Shown piece by piece: positions 1 through 7,315 of a DNA stretch of 14,211 bases. Origin of the DNA: Funneliformis mosseae. Taxonomy: Eukaryota > Glomeromycota > Glomeromycetes > Glomerales > Glomeraceae. The notes beneath the pieces were generated by a model, which was given only the letters and a program-made list of their open reading frames with translations, had not been told where the DNA came from and made no database searches. Every line of letters begins with the position of its first letter. Positions within the stretch are counted from its first letter, which is position 1. The translations under genes were made by a program, and so were the position numbers. Location of the stretch: contig CAJVPP010002597.1 in the NCBI GenBank assembly GCA_910592005.1, forward strand, positions 1 through 14,211. Direction: 5' to 3'.

Positions 1-139
1 TCAAAACAATAATAAAATGTAGCCAATAGATTTACAGGAACATGCACTTTATAATTATATAAAAATTTATTTAAAAATATAATATAATTAAGCTACAATT
101 CGCAAAAAGCCGTGCCCGGATACTTTCTTCAGGGGAGTG
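1..139. mobile_element. Probable 3' end of a Tc1/mariner-like element, truncated by the window edge
   Basis: The sequence ending at 139 reads, on the complementary strand, CACTCCCCTGAAGAAAGTAT followed by CCGGGCACGG. It is followed directly by TA (140-141). This resembles the outer end of Tc1/mariner inverted repeats (CAGTG..GGACAAAAGTATCCG-type) and the better-preserved ends at 3517 and 6373, which share AAAAGTAT at the same distance from the tip. A GCTACAATTYGC string just inside (near 92-103) also occurs near 3662, inside the better-preserved Tc1 copy. No transposase reading frame is visible in these 139 bases. The other end would lie outside the window, so the assignment is tentative. Confidence 0.35.
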
Positions 140-140
140 T

Positions 141-328
141 ATATCAATCAGCTATAAGTATGCCAATCGGCTATAAATAAGATGGGTCAAATTTTAGCTA
201 ATTTTTGACCGATTTCTGATGTATGCCAATTGGCTAGGCTGATTTTTGATAATTTGCTGAATTTAGGCCGAATTTAGGCTGATTTTAGGTTAATTTTCAC
301 ATGTCTGATTTTTTTGATTTCGACCAGT
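141..328 (+). repeat. Dispersed repeat, copy 1 (less mutated)
   Basis: This block shares a long collinear match with 7500-7731. Shared landmarks in order are ATAAGTATGCYAATYRGYTAT, ATAAATAARATRGRTCAAAT, a GCTGATTTTTRAT segment, TTTTTGATAATTTGCT and TTTTGATTTVRAYY. It contains sub-repeats of its own (GCCAATCGGCTATAAATAAG and GCCAATTGGCTAGG; GAATTTAGGCCGAATTTAGGC). Where the copies differ, copy 1 mostly has C or G and copy 2 has T or A. No coding potential was seen. The repeat starts right after the TA that borders the Tc1-like end at 139. Confidence 0.7.
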
Positions 329-744
329 GAATACATATTGCATCTCCAACTTTAGGATACAAAATCAGCATATACATACCAGTAACAAATAGGCAATAGT
401 TGTTTTAGTTGCAAGGTATGTACTTCTGGTAAATAAATAAGCCAGCCATAATAATATCTATTACATCTTTAAGAAGCATAATACCTTAGCCAGATCTTTG
501 AATATAATAACTTAGCATCCAAGCTAGTATACAAATGATTTAAAATTAGCGAAATAATAGAATCTCTTTAGCTTCTCACCAGTTCTCTAATAGTTTTATG
601 ATAGTTTTATAATACTACCATGATATTATTAAGTCACTATCATAACGCTGAGTTAGATCCTTAAATTACATACCTAAAAGATCAGCTAAAATTAATCACA
701 GATCTATTGCGCCACTCAACATGATATTTTTTTACATTATTTTA
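329..744. other. Unassigned non-coding stretch, less A/T-rich than the rest
   Basis: No gene recognised. Composition is clearly less extreme than the rest of the window. A 10-bp inverted repeat, TTATGATAGT (596-605) with ACTATCATAA (636-645), could fold into a stem with a 30-nt loop, but this size is not far above chance. Stops occur in all frames. The block may be the worn body of an older element lying between the dispersed repeat and the short coding-like fragment at 745. Confidence 0.4.
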
Positions 745-870
745 GCATCTAGAAAGGCAACTAAATAGGCACGAATTCTTAATAAAGAACTAGTATCTAA
801 ACTAGCATAGAGGGCTGACACCCTTATTGTAGAACTAGGTATTCAAAAAAGACTGAAAAGTCAGAACTAA
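745..870 (+). pseudogene. Short decayed coding-like fragment, charged and helix-forming, family unknown
   Basis: One plus-strand frame of 42 codons contains two internal stops, both TAG, and ends at TAA (868-870). If the TAGs are read as former CAG, the peptide is rich in Lys, Arg, Ala and Leu (for example RILNKELVSKLA and LIVELGIQKRLKSQN) and would form an amphipathic helix. C-terminal tails of pogo-like DDE transposases can look like this, but no catalytic motif is present, so that link is only a guess. A possible splice acceptor (TTATTTTAG, ending near 744) precedes it. The frame could also be chance, though its codon use is less A/T-driven than the surrounding sequence. Confidence 0.25.
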
Positions 871-959
871 CAATATAGATTTTATTATGTAAACAGATTA
901 AGAATAAGAAGAAAGTAGTCACTATTAGATCATGATATCACCATTAAATTAAAATACTA

Positions 960-1310
960 CTAATTACCATTAAACTATGAAGTTATCATTATATTATATA
1001 AGAAACATTTGAAATAATGCTATAAATGTAAAGAAGCTATCCATAAGTAGGTTATGAAGTTGCTATCAAATTATGAATAATAGGTTATGAAATTACCACC
1101 AGATTATGAAATTAGATCATGACATCACTGCTATATTATGAAGTTATTTTTATATTATAAGTTGCTAACAGATTATGAAGTTACCATTATATTATAAATT
1201 ACTAGTAAATTATGAAGTTACCATTATATTATGAAGTTGCCTTCATAACTTAAGCCAATCGCATGTAACTTCATAATATAATTATATTATGAAGTTACAT
1301 ATAACTAAAA
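960..1310. repeat. Degenerate tandem repeat, units around TTATGAAGTTACCATTATAT
   Basis: The motif ATTATGAAGTTRCYATTATA or close variants recurs many times (near 976, 1053, 1076, 1098, 1135, 1165, 1207 and 1227), with spacing of roughly 18-40 bases. A longer sub-block (AGATCATGATATCACCATTA near 927 and AGATCATGACATCACTGCTA near 1113) suggests a higher-order duplication. The array ends in the perfect palindrome at 1263-1300, which uses the same core in both orientations. The array looks like a degenerate minisatellite. No gene overlaps it. GATTATGAAGTT also appears near 12512. Confidence 0.65.
1263..1300. repeat. 38-bp perfect palindrome
   Basis: Two 19-base arms abut with no spacer. The left arm is ATGTAACTTCATAATATAA and the right arm is its exact reverse complement. 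The core ATTATGAAGTTA is the unit of the preceding tandem repeat, so the palindrome is a head-to-head junction of two repeat units. It could extrude as a cruciform or mark the inverted end of an element. The flanking bases (C at 1262, A at 1301) do not extend it. Confidence 0.85.
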
Positions 1311-2000
1311 TTACTTTATAAAATCCTGCTAACCAAAATTGAGATTTTTAATTCATATTATTATATGATATATGAACTTTATTTAGTTGAATTTTTATAG
1401 TCAATTATCTTATTAACAAAGTAAGTAATTAGGTTGTCAAAATCTTTTATTTATTTATAATATTAGTTAAAAAATCTAATATTAGAATTAGGAAATGATT
1501 AATATTATTTAAAAATTAAAAAGTGAGAATAGTTTTAGATCCTTATAAAATTTTTAACTTTACCATTATTAATAGTTTGAATGTATGATTAATGAAAAGT
1601 CTGAGGTATTTAATAACAAATACTTTTTTTTAAAAATAAATAATAAATATAAAAAATAATTTGTTTAATTTCTTTTAAATATTGAATTTCTAAAAAATTA
1701 GTGTAATAATATCTTGTAGAGTGATTTTAATAGCAAAATCTCAAGTATTACAAAAATAGTCTTGTAAAATAATTTAATAATAAAATTTATAAAATAATAA
1801 TTTAATAGTAAAATATTAAATAATAAATTTTAGTATCTGTCTTATTAATTAATTTGACTCAATATTTAAAAATAGAATAATTTACTATTAGTTGAAAATG
1901 TTTACTGTGATATAGCATTTTTTAATCATCATTTACTCAAAATCAATTTCTTATCTCATAAGGTGATTTTAATAGCTTAGCTTTCATATAATCAAATTAA
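1311..2000. other. A/T-rich stretch without recognisable genes
   Basis: Stops are dense in all six frames and no protein motif was found. The only internal structure noticed is the 14-mer GTGATTTTAATAGC, present near 1720 and again near 1964. This may be a remnant of the same kind of duplication seen at 2001-2515. Confidence 0.5.
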
Positions 2001-2345
2001 TTTATAAAGTTAAAAAAGTATGATTCATTTAGTAAAATTATAAAAAAAATTATTTTTACATGAATATTAAAATTAATCTTAATAAAAAATTAGATATACA
2101 GTCAACTTTTGATATATCAAACTCTTGATATAATGAATTTTTTGAATAAATATAATAAAAATACTCTTGTTATAGTGAATTGGCCAATTAAATCTCATAA
2201 AATCTTCACTATAGCCTTATAGTAAAGTTGAGATCTAGAACATAGAGTTTGTTATAACAAGAGTTGACTGTAAATAGTATCAAGCTTGCTTAACAACTTT
2301 TATTTAGAGATGAAAAGCAATTGACTTTGACCAAAATATTCAAAT
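2001..2345 (+). repeat. Direct duplication, unit 1 (interrupted by a MITE)
   Basis: Unit 1 aligns with unit 2 (2346-2515) through ACATGAATATTAAAATYAAT, a run ending AAATTAGAT, then TAAATAGTAT after the insertion, then a CTTAACAA/CTAAATAA-TTTTTATTTAGAGA segment and a CAAATT segment. The 172-bp MITE at 2099-2270 with one TA copy accounts for the length difference. No coding capacity was seen. Confidence 0.65.
2099..2270. mobile_element. Pogo/Tigger-like MITE, 172 bp, TA target duplication
   Basis: The ends are inverted repeats. The left end begins CAGTCAACTTTTGATATATC and the right end, on the complementary strand, begins CAGTCAACTCTTGTTATAAC; over about 28 bases there are three mismatches. 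Both ends are bordered by TA (2097-2098 and 2271-2272). The CAGTC start with a TTATAACRAA-type interior is typical of pogo/Tigger (Tc1/mariner superfamily) non-autonomous elements. An internal block (TCTTGTTATAGTGAATTGGC near 2164) repeats the subterminal sequence. It has no coding capacity and would depend on a transposase supplied elsewhere. The empty equivalent site in the neighbouring duplicate (near 2450) confirms the borders. Confidence 0.85.
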
Positions 2346-2515
2346 TATTCTGTAAAATTAAAAAAGTGTTGCAGTATTAATAAAGTTATAAAAAGACATA
2401 TTATTACATGAATATTAAAATCAATTTTTAAAAAAAATTAGATGTAAATAGTATTGTATCTGCTAAATAATTTTTACTTAGAGAAAAAGATTTTGATCAA
2501 ATTGCTCAAATTTCA
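2346..2515 (+). repeat. Direct duplication, unit 2 (empty-site copy)
   Basis: This unit aligns with the two halves of 2001-2345. Where unit 1 has the MITE between two TA dinucleotides, unit 2 has a single TA in AATTAGATGTAAATAGTAT (around 2437-2455). It therefore preserves the pre-insertion or empty state. Confidence 0.65.
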
Positions 2516-2562
2516 TTATGAATTCTTTATATTAATGTTTATAAAAAAAAAAAAATATTAAA

Positions 2563-2729
2563 TATATGGGACCTTTGCAATAGAAAGAGGGGAAACTGCC
2601 GGAAAAAATCAATTTTACTTTTATATGCCAAATATGATTTTTAAGTCAAAATATGTTCAGATTTAGCATTAACTCAATTTTTATTTTTTTCAGCTGTTTC
2701 CCCCTTTTCTATTGCAAAGGTCCCATATA
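2563..2729. mobile_element. MITE with about 47-bp terminal inverted repeats, 167 bp
   Basis: The left end starts TATATGGGACCTTTGCAATA. The right end read on the complementary strand starts with the identical bases, and the match continues to about 47 bases with five mismatches, through a GGGGAAAC block and an A run. The ends are much richer in G+C than the surroundings. The ends are TATA-like, so the element may be bounded by a TA target duplication (element proper about 2565-2727). The 70-80 bases between the arms are A/T-rich and have no reading frame. The superfamily is not recognised. The whole unit could fold into one long hairpin. Confidence 0.85.
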
Positions 2730-2764
2730 GTTCAATATAAAAGATTGATATCTTAGATAATTAT

Positions 2765-3230
2765 TAATAAAATTTTTCAAAGAAAATTTTTTTCTAATTT
2801 AATATTAAAAATAAATTTTTTAGATTTTGAAAAATATTTTAATATAAAATTTTATTTATTAGATTCAATTAAATCTTCAAAATAAAATATAACGATAATA
2901 TCTATTTTTATTAACAATATTATATTATTATCTAATTCTTTATATTTTTTTGCAGTTTTAAATATTTTTCTTTATAATCCAATAATAACTTTAGAATATA
3001 TTTTTCAGATATGTTTTATTTCTATTATTAAAAAGATTTTATGTAGATCTGATTTTGTTACTTTATTCTTTACAACTGCCTAAACACCTTTAATTAGTTG
3101 GAGTTTATAATGATAAAGAGATGTATACAAAGTTTTATTCTATATTGTTTAGCTATTTTACATATACAAATAAAATATTTTCTTATTTTATTTTACAAGT
3201 TCAAAAAGTTCTACTTTATATGTATTAGCA
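2765..3230 (-). pseudogene. Decayed minus-strand reading frame, family unknown
   Basis: Reading the minus strand from 3229, one frame stays coding-like for about 150 codons. It is broken mainly by TAA and TAG (two TGA), consistent with former Gln or Trp codons. Between stops it gives sensible mixed sequence such as TYKVELFELVK, SLYHYKLQLIKGV, AVVKNKVTKSDLHKIF and KKYKELDNN. The plus strand here is pyrimidine-rich, as expected opposite a purine-rich coding strand. There is no clear start codon, catalytic motif or domain. A partly frameshifted stretch (IAKQYRIKL ahead of LYHYK) vaguely recalls the helix-turn-helix of pogo-type transposases, but I would not assign it. At this base composition a chance frame remains possible. 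Confidence 0.3.
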
Positions 3231-3516
3231 AAATAATAATTTCTTTACTAGATAATTAATTAATAATTTTAGAATTTTTAAAGCAATTGTAGGTATATTT
3301 TTAATTTATTATTTATAATAATAAGTTCTATCTATATAAATATCAGCTTTGCTATATTTTTCTTTAATTACAATATATAGTTTGATAAATAATAACTAAG
3401 ATTGCTAGATGAAACCTAAAGATTTTGCAAGTCATCTAAATAAATAAAGATAAAATTTAGCAAAATTATATTAAAATCTTATTAAAAATCTGCGAAATTC
3501 TGTAAAAATAAAATTA

Positions 3517-4124
3517 CAGAGAGTGAACAAAAGTATCTACACACTTTTTTATTCAATATAAAACTTAAAATATTTTTGCAATAACAATAAAAAACCAATT
3601 AATTTTTTATTTAAAGCTGATTAATTTCTACATTTTGTACTAAGTAACTAGTACTTAGTTAGGCTACAATTTGCCATAATCACTACTTGAATTTGTTGTG
3701 ACATACTATCGACTAGATTTTTGATAGTATGCTTCAGAATTTTCTACCATGCTTTTTTAACATATCAGTCAAGATCAGCAAGATTAGATAGAGATTTTTT
3801 ATAAGCTCGGATGCTTTTCTTGACTTTAACCTAAAGATTTTTAATTGGATTAAGATCAGAACTTTAAGCTAGCCATAATAATGTATGAAGATTATTTTTT
3901 GCTTAAAAAATCATTGCAGTTAATTCTTTGGTTTTTACCATTTTTTTAAGATTTTCAGAGAAGAAAAAATTTTTAAAAAATAAATAAATTTGTTATTCTT
4001 TATTTTTATAATATAAGTAAATACTTAAGTGTCATGTAAACACAATTTGTTATTGTAATCATATGACTTTACTAGCATTAATTCACGTTTATAGAGATGT
4101 ATAGATACTTTTATTCATTCTCTG
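3517..4124 (-). mobile_element. Internally deleted Tc1/mariner element, copy 1, 608 bp
   Basis: The ends are inverted repeats starting CAGAGAGTGAACAAAAGTAT on the left and CAGAGAATGAATAAAAGTAT on the right (complementary strand). They are bordered by TA (3515-3516 and 4125-4126), the standard Tc1/mariner target duplication. Full-length family members are usually about 1.3-2 kb; this copy lacks the middle of the transposase gene. It shares the same deletion with the copy at 6373-6979 and sits in the opposite orientation. It is nested in repeat X, and the other copy occupies the same position in another X unit. Non-autonomous and, with its disrupted gene, immobile unless acted on in trans. Confidence 0.9.
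3648..3941 (-). pseudogene. Tc1/mariner transposase remnant, N-terminal tip joined to C-terminus, with stops
   Basis: The frame runs 98 codons from ATG (3941-3939) to TAG (3650-3648) without a frameshift. The first residues read MVKTKELTA, a typical Tc1-family start. About 12 residues later the sequence jumps to the C-terminal catalytic block, SSDLNPIKNL, which in the family is WPAQSxDLNPIENLW. The missing centre includes the DNA-binding domain and both catalytic Asp residues. The third catalytic residue, Glu of NPIEN, is Lys here (GAA to AAA). In-frame stops lie where the family has Gln or Trp: after MIF, in LA*SS, in NL*V, in LD*Y and in W*KI. The C-terminus IQVVIMANCSLTKY matches the usual IQAVxxANGGPTKY-type ending. 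The encoded protein would be non-functional even without the stops. Confidence 0.85.
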
Positions 4125-4299
4125 TATATCAATACTTATAAAAATATGAAATTATATTAAATCTTAGTAAAAAATAGCAAAACTATATTTTAGATATTTT
4201 GTCAAATACAAATTGAGTTTAGACAAGCAACCTTAATAATGACTTAAAAATTTTAGTATTAAAATTTTTATAATATTTATTTGATTAGATATTATATTT

Positions 4300-4939
4300 G
4301 AATTTTTAATAATATCTAAAATATTATATCATTATCATATTATCTCTATTTTTAGATATTTTTCCTTAGTTTTTAATAATTTATTCTTATTTTTTCATAT
4401 TTATAATAAATCTTTTCTTTCTTTTATATTTATATATATTTGTATTTTTATTTTATTTTTTCACTAAGTTTCTTTTTAGCAATATAGATTACATAAGTAT
4501 TTTATAGTTTTATTTCACTAGTTTTTTTATTTAAACATTTTATAATATTTTTTCTTCTTTTATTCTAAAAATATTTTAATTATTTTTTTTCTGTAACTTT
4601 GGTTATTTATTTTTCTAAATCTTGTAATTAATTTTTAATTTGTATTTTATTTTTCATTATCATATAATTTGTTATTAATTATATGATTATATTTCTTATT
4701 ATATGATTATTTGCTATATGATTTATTATTATTATCATGTATTTGTGTTTAATAATATAATTTTAGTTAATATATATTTCTTATCTTATAACTTAATTTT
4801 ACTTGATATTATGATTTATTTATTGCATGACTTTTGATTAATTTTTTTCTTTATAATCTTTAGTTATTTTCTAATCTTTTAATATTAGAATTCCTTTAAT
4901 ATTATTTTCTTTGTTAAAAAAAGTTATGTGATATATCAT
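4300..4939 (-). pseudogene. Decayed minus-strand frame, Lys/Gln-rich, coiled-coil-like; relic copy 1
   Basis: From an ATG at 4939-4937 (preceded in frame by more open sequence) the minus strand can be followed for roughly 200 codons. The stops I found in this frame are all TAA or TAG, mostly where a Gln codon would be natural. The first 23 codons (beginning MIYHITFFNKENNIKGILIL) are open. Further on come KNKIQIKN, LQDLEK, ITKVTEKK and KTSEIKL, which would form a charged coiled coil. A related minus-strand segment at 13500-14020 shares the KIxxxx-stop-DLxK core and nucleotide matches (AAGATTTAGA; TCATATAATTAA). One internal frameshift is likely near 4690. I do not recognise the family. The plus strand is T-rich with C far above G, as expected opposite a purine-rich coding strand. 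Confidence 0.35.
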
Positions 4940-5384
4940 TTTAAGATTTCTTATCTCTATAGTATTTTAATGGTATGTAAAAAGAAAAATTTGAAAAAGG
5001 TAAAATTTGATTATAAAAAGATAAAGTTTGAATTAAAATTATTTTTTAAAAGTAAAAAAATTAAGCTTATTTATATAAATATTCTTATATATATTAAAAA
5101 TAAATTCAAATAATATATTAAATAAATATTAAATTTAAAGTAAATTAGAAATACTTTATTAAAATAATTATTATAATAATATCAATAAAATTATCTTTAT
5201 AAATAACTCCATTTTAGTAAATTCTCTAAATATTTGATATTATTTTAGCAAAGAAATATTAAATTATGAGATATTAATTTTTACTCAAAAAGTTGTAATT
5301 ATATAGTATCAGTTCATCATATTTTAAATTAATTAGTATTGAAAATCTATTGAATTTTCTTAGTAAAATACAAAAGAATAATTA
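4940..5384. other. A/T-rich stretch, no gene seen
   Basis: A 61-codon Lys/Ile-rich open frame on the plus strand (4928-5113) begins at GTG rather than ATG, overlaps the minus-strand relic, has low complexity and matches no family, so I do not treat it as a gene. Nothing else was recognised between here and the repeat block at 5385. Confidence 0.5.
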
Positions 5385-5465
5385 ATTTAAATCTTCAAAC
5401 AGTTCAGATTTATCTAAAAATTTTCAGTTCAGATTGATTTTAATTTAGATTTAGATTATATAAAA
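5385..5465. repeat. Left flank of the 51-bp repeat block, with GTTCAGATT motifs
   Basis: CAGTTCAGATTTATCT and CAGTTCAGATTGATT lie 20-25 bases apart. Read on the complementary strand, the block ATCAATCTGAACTGAAAATT resembles ATCAATCTGAAATTTTTAG at 7332-7350 on the plus strand. The block 5385-7390 may therefore be one element or segment with imperfect inverted ends. The match is short and gapped. Confidence 0.35.
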
Positions 5466-5469
5466 ATTA

Positions 5470-5869
5470 ATTTAAAAATTTCAAATAGTTTATTTCAAAT
5501 GAATAATAAAATATTATTTAATTAAAATAATTAAAATTATCATTTTAAATAAACAATAAAAAAATATTTATTGAAATTATTATTTCAAATAAATGATAAA
5601 AAATATGGTTCAAATTGAATGATTAAAATTATTATTTCAAACAAATAATAAAAATATTATTTAAATAGATGATTGAAAATTATCATTTTAAATAAACAAA
5701 ATATATTATTTATTTAAAATAATTAAAATTATCATTTTAAAATGAATAAGAAAAATATTGTTTATTTAAAATAATTAATATTATTTATAAATAAATGATA
5801 AAAATATTATTTAATTAGAATAATAAAAATTATTATTTTAAATAATAAAAATAATATTTAAATAAAATA
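5470..5869. repeat. Tandem repeat array I, unit about 51 bp
   Basis: The unit contains ATTATYATTTTAAATAAAYA, ATAAAAATATTATTTAATTA and AAATAATTAAAATTATYATT. It is repeated about eight times with base changes and small indels. The same unit recurs at 6113-6260 and 7103-7315. It has no coding capacity; the unit is close to self-complementary, so it may fold. Confidence 0.75.
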
Positions 5870-6094
5870 ATTAAGGTTATTTGTCTAAATTTATTTTGGA
5901 TTTAACAAAATATCTAAATTATAGTTTTGCTAATTTTTACTATAATTTTTGATATAATTTTACTTTTTTATAAACTTTAATATAGTTTTACCTATTCTAG
6001 AATTTTGCAGATTTTTTAATATAATTTTGCTAAATTTTATCTTTTTTTATTTCAATGATTTGCAAAATTTTTAGATTTTATCTAGTAATCTTAG
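5870..6094 (-). repeat. Repeat X, copy B (no insertion)
   Basis: On the minus strand this copy runs from CTAAGATTACTAGATAAAAT to AAATTTAGACAAATAACCTT with all X blocks in order and no Tc1 element. The bases around the insertion point read AAAACTATATTAAAGTTTAT, the uninterrupted equivalent of the junctions in copies A and C. It lies between arrays I and II. Confidence 0.75.
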
Positions 6095-6112
6095 AAATGA
6101 TTGATATTATTA

Positions 6113-6260
6113 TTTATTAAAGTTATTAGTTAATTAAAACAATTGAAATTATAATTTTAAATAAATAATAAGAATATTATTTAATTAAATAATTGAAGTT
6201 ATTATTTTAAATAAATAATAAAAATATTATTCACTTAAAATAATGAAATTATTATTTCAA
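6113..6260. repeat. Tandem repeat array II, unit about 51 bp
   Basis: About three units of the same roughly 51-bp repeat as arrays I and III, for example ATTTTAAATAAATAATAARA followed by ATATTATTTAATTAA. It separates X copies B and C. Confidence 0.7.
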
Positions 6261-6372
6261 ATAAGGTTACTTTTTTAAATTTATTTTAGTTTAAGTAAAA
6301 TAACTAAATTAGTTTTATTAATTTTTTATTAAAATTTTAATATAGTTTTATATTTTTATAAACTTTGATATA

Positions 6373-6979
6373 CAGAGGGTGGACAAAAGTATTTACATAT
6401 CTCTATAAATGTGAATTAATGCTAGTAAAGTCATATGATCACAATAATAAATTGCATTTATATGACACTTAAGTATTTACTTATATTATAAAAATAAAAG
6501 AATAACAAATTTGTTTTTTTTTAATAAAATTTTCTTCTCTGAAAATCTAAAAAAAAATGGTAAAAACCAAAGAATTAACTGCAATAATTTTTCAAGTGAA
6601 AAACAATATTTGTACATTATCTTAGTCAGCTCAAAGTTCTGATCTTAATTCAATTGAAAATCTTTAGGTTGAAGTCAAAAAAAGCATCTGAGCTTATAAA
6701 AAATCTCTCTAATCTTGCTGATCTTGATTGATATGTTAAAAAGATATGGCAGAAAATTCTGAAACATACTATTGAAAACCTAGTCAATAGTATATCACAA
6801 TAAATTCAAGTAGTGATTGTAGCAAATGGTGGCCCAACTAAGTACTAATTACTTAGTATAAAATATAGATATTAATCAGCTTTAAATAAAAGATTAATTG
6901 ACTTTTTATTGTTATTGCAAAAATATTTTAAGTTTTATATTGAGTGAAAAAGTGTGCGAATACTTTTATCCACTCTCTG
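6373..6979 (+). mobile_element. Internally deleted Tc1/mariner element, copy 2, 607 bp
   Basis: The ends begin CAGAGGGTGGACAAAAGTAT on the left and CAGAGAGTGGATAAAAGTAT on the right (complementary strand). They are bordered by TA at 6371-6372 and 6980-6981. The layout is identical to copy 1, including the same internal deletion joining the transposase start to its C-terminus. Differences between the two copies in the first roughly 115 bases from the gene-start end are all transitions. The element is inverted relative to copy 1 and nested in X copy C. Confidence 0.9.
6557..6848 (+). pseudogene. Tc1/mariner transposase remnant, copy 2, with stops and a frameshift
   Basis: ATG at 6557 gives MVKTKELTAIIFQ, then the frame passes over the shared deletion to SAQSSDLNSIENL, the family's WPAQSxDLNPIENLW block. 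Here the catalytic Glu is kept, Pro is Ser (CCA to TCA), and both Trp codons are TAG. A 2-base deletion relative to copy 1 (near 6703) shifts the frame. Downstream in the restored frame come a TGG-CAG pair that is TGG-TAG in copy 1, and the terminal QVVIVANGGPTKY before TAA (6846-6848), the classical Tc1 C-terminus. The first two catalytic Asp residues and the DNA-binding domain are deleted. It is non-functional. Comparison with copy 1 shows independent C-to-T and G-to-A changes at the same codons. Confidence 0.85.
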
Positions 6980-7102
6980 TAGTTTTATCCTTTTTAAGAT
7001 TTTATAAACTTTTTAATAAAATTTTAATAAAATTTTATTAAATATTACTTTTTACCATTTAGACAACTTACAAAACCTTTAAGTATTATCTAATAATCTT
7101 AA

Positions 7103-7315
7103 TTTTAAATAAATAATAAAAATATTGTTTAATTAAAATGATTTAAAATTATCATTTTAAATGAATAATAAGAATATTATTTAATTAGAATAATTAAAGT
7201 TATTATTTTAAATAAATAATAAAATATTGTTCAATTAAAATAATTTAAATTATTATTCTAAATGATAATAAGAATATTATTTAATTAAAATAATTAGATT
7301 ATCATTTTAAATGAA
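7103..7315. repeat. Tandem repeat array III, unit about 51 bp
   Basis: Four consecutive units of about 52, 51, 50 and 49 bases start at TTTTAAATAAATAATAAAAA (near 7106), followed by a partial unit. They are the same family as arrays I and II. The right side is followed by a TGAACTAAACTTTGAGATCA segment and TTCAGATT-type motifs. Confidence 0.75.

Larger units (their letters stand above)
3397..4237 (+). repeat. Repeat X, copy A (with Tc1 insertion)
   Basis: About 231 bases of X surround the Tc1-type element at 3517-4124. The left part starts CTAAGATTGCTAGATGAAAC; the right part ends with a TTTAGACAAGCAACCTTAAT segment. The same order of blocks appears reverse-complemented and uninterrupted at 5870-6094, and reverse-complemented and interrupted at 6261-7102. 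Shared blocks include GATAAAATTTAGCAAAATTA and ATAGCAAAACTATAWTTTAG. No coding capacity was seen. Confidence 0.75.
6261..7102 (-). repeat. Repeat X, copy C (with Tc1 insertion)
   Basis: On the minus strand the left half starts AAGATTATTAGATAATACTT and the right half ends AAAAAAGTAACCTTAT. The Tc1 element at 6373-6979 lies between GATAAAACTA and TATATCAAAGTTTATAAA. This is the same site, and the same orientation relative to X, as in copy A. Copy C is the more diverged X copy. Confidence 0.7.

Noticed and set aside
596..645. 10-bp inverted repeat as a terminator or regulatory stem
   Set aside because: Arms are short, the loop is 30 bases, composition is A/T-rich and there is no adjacent gene; it is close to chance expectation.
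3640..3660. ACTAAGTA/TACTTAGT hairpin just after the Tc1 gene as a terminator
   Set aside because: It is conserved in both Tc1 copies because it is part of the element, and intrinsic hairpin terminators do not apply to a eukaryotic polymerase II gene.
4928..5113. 61-codon plus-strand open frame, Lys/Ile-rich
   Set aside because: It starts at GTG, has low complexity, overlaps a minus-strand relic and is within what A/T-rich sequence yields by chance.
5470..7315. CRISPR array suggested by regularly repeated units
   Set aside because: Units of about 51 bp are contiguous and degenerate, with no unique spacers and no cas genes, and the sequence is eukaryotic.
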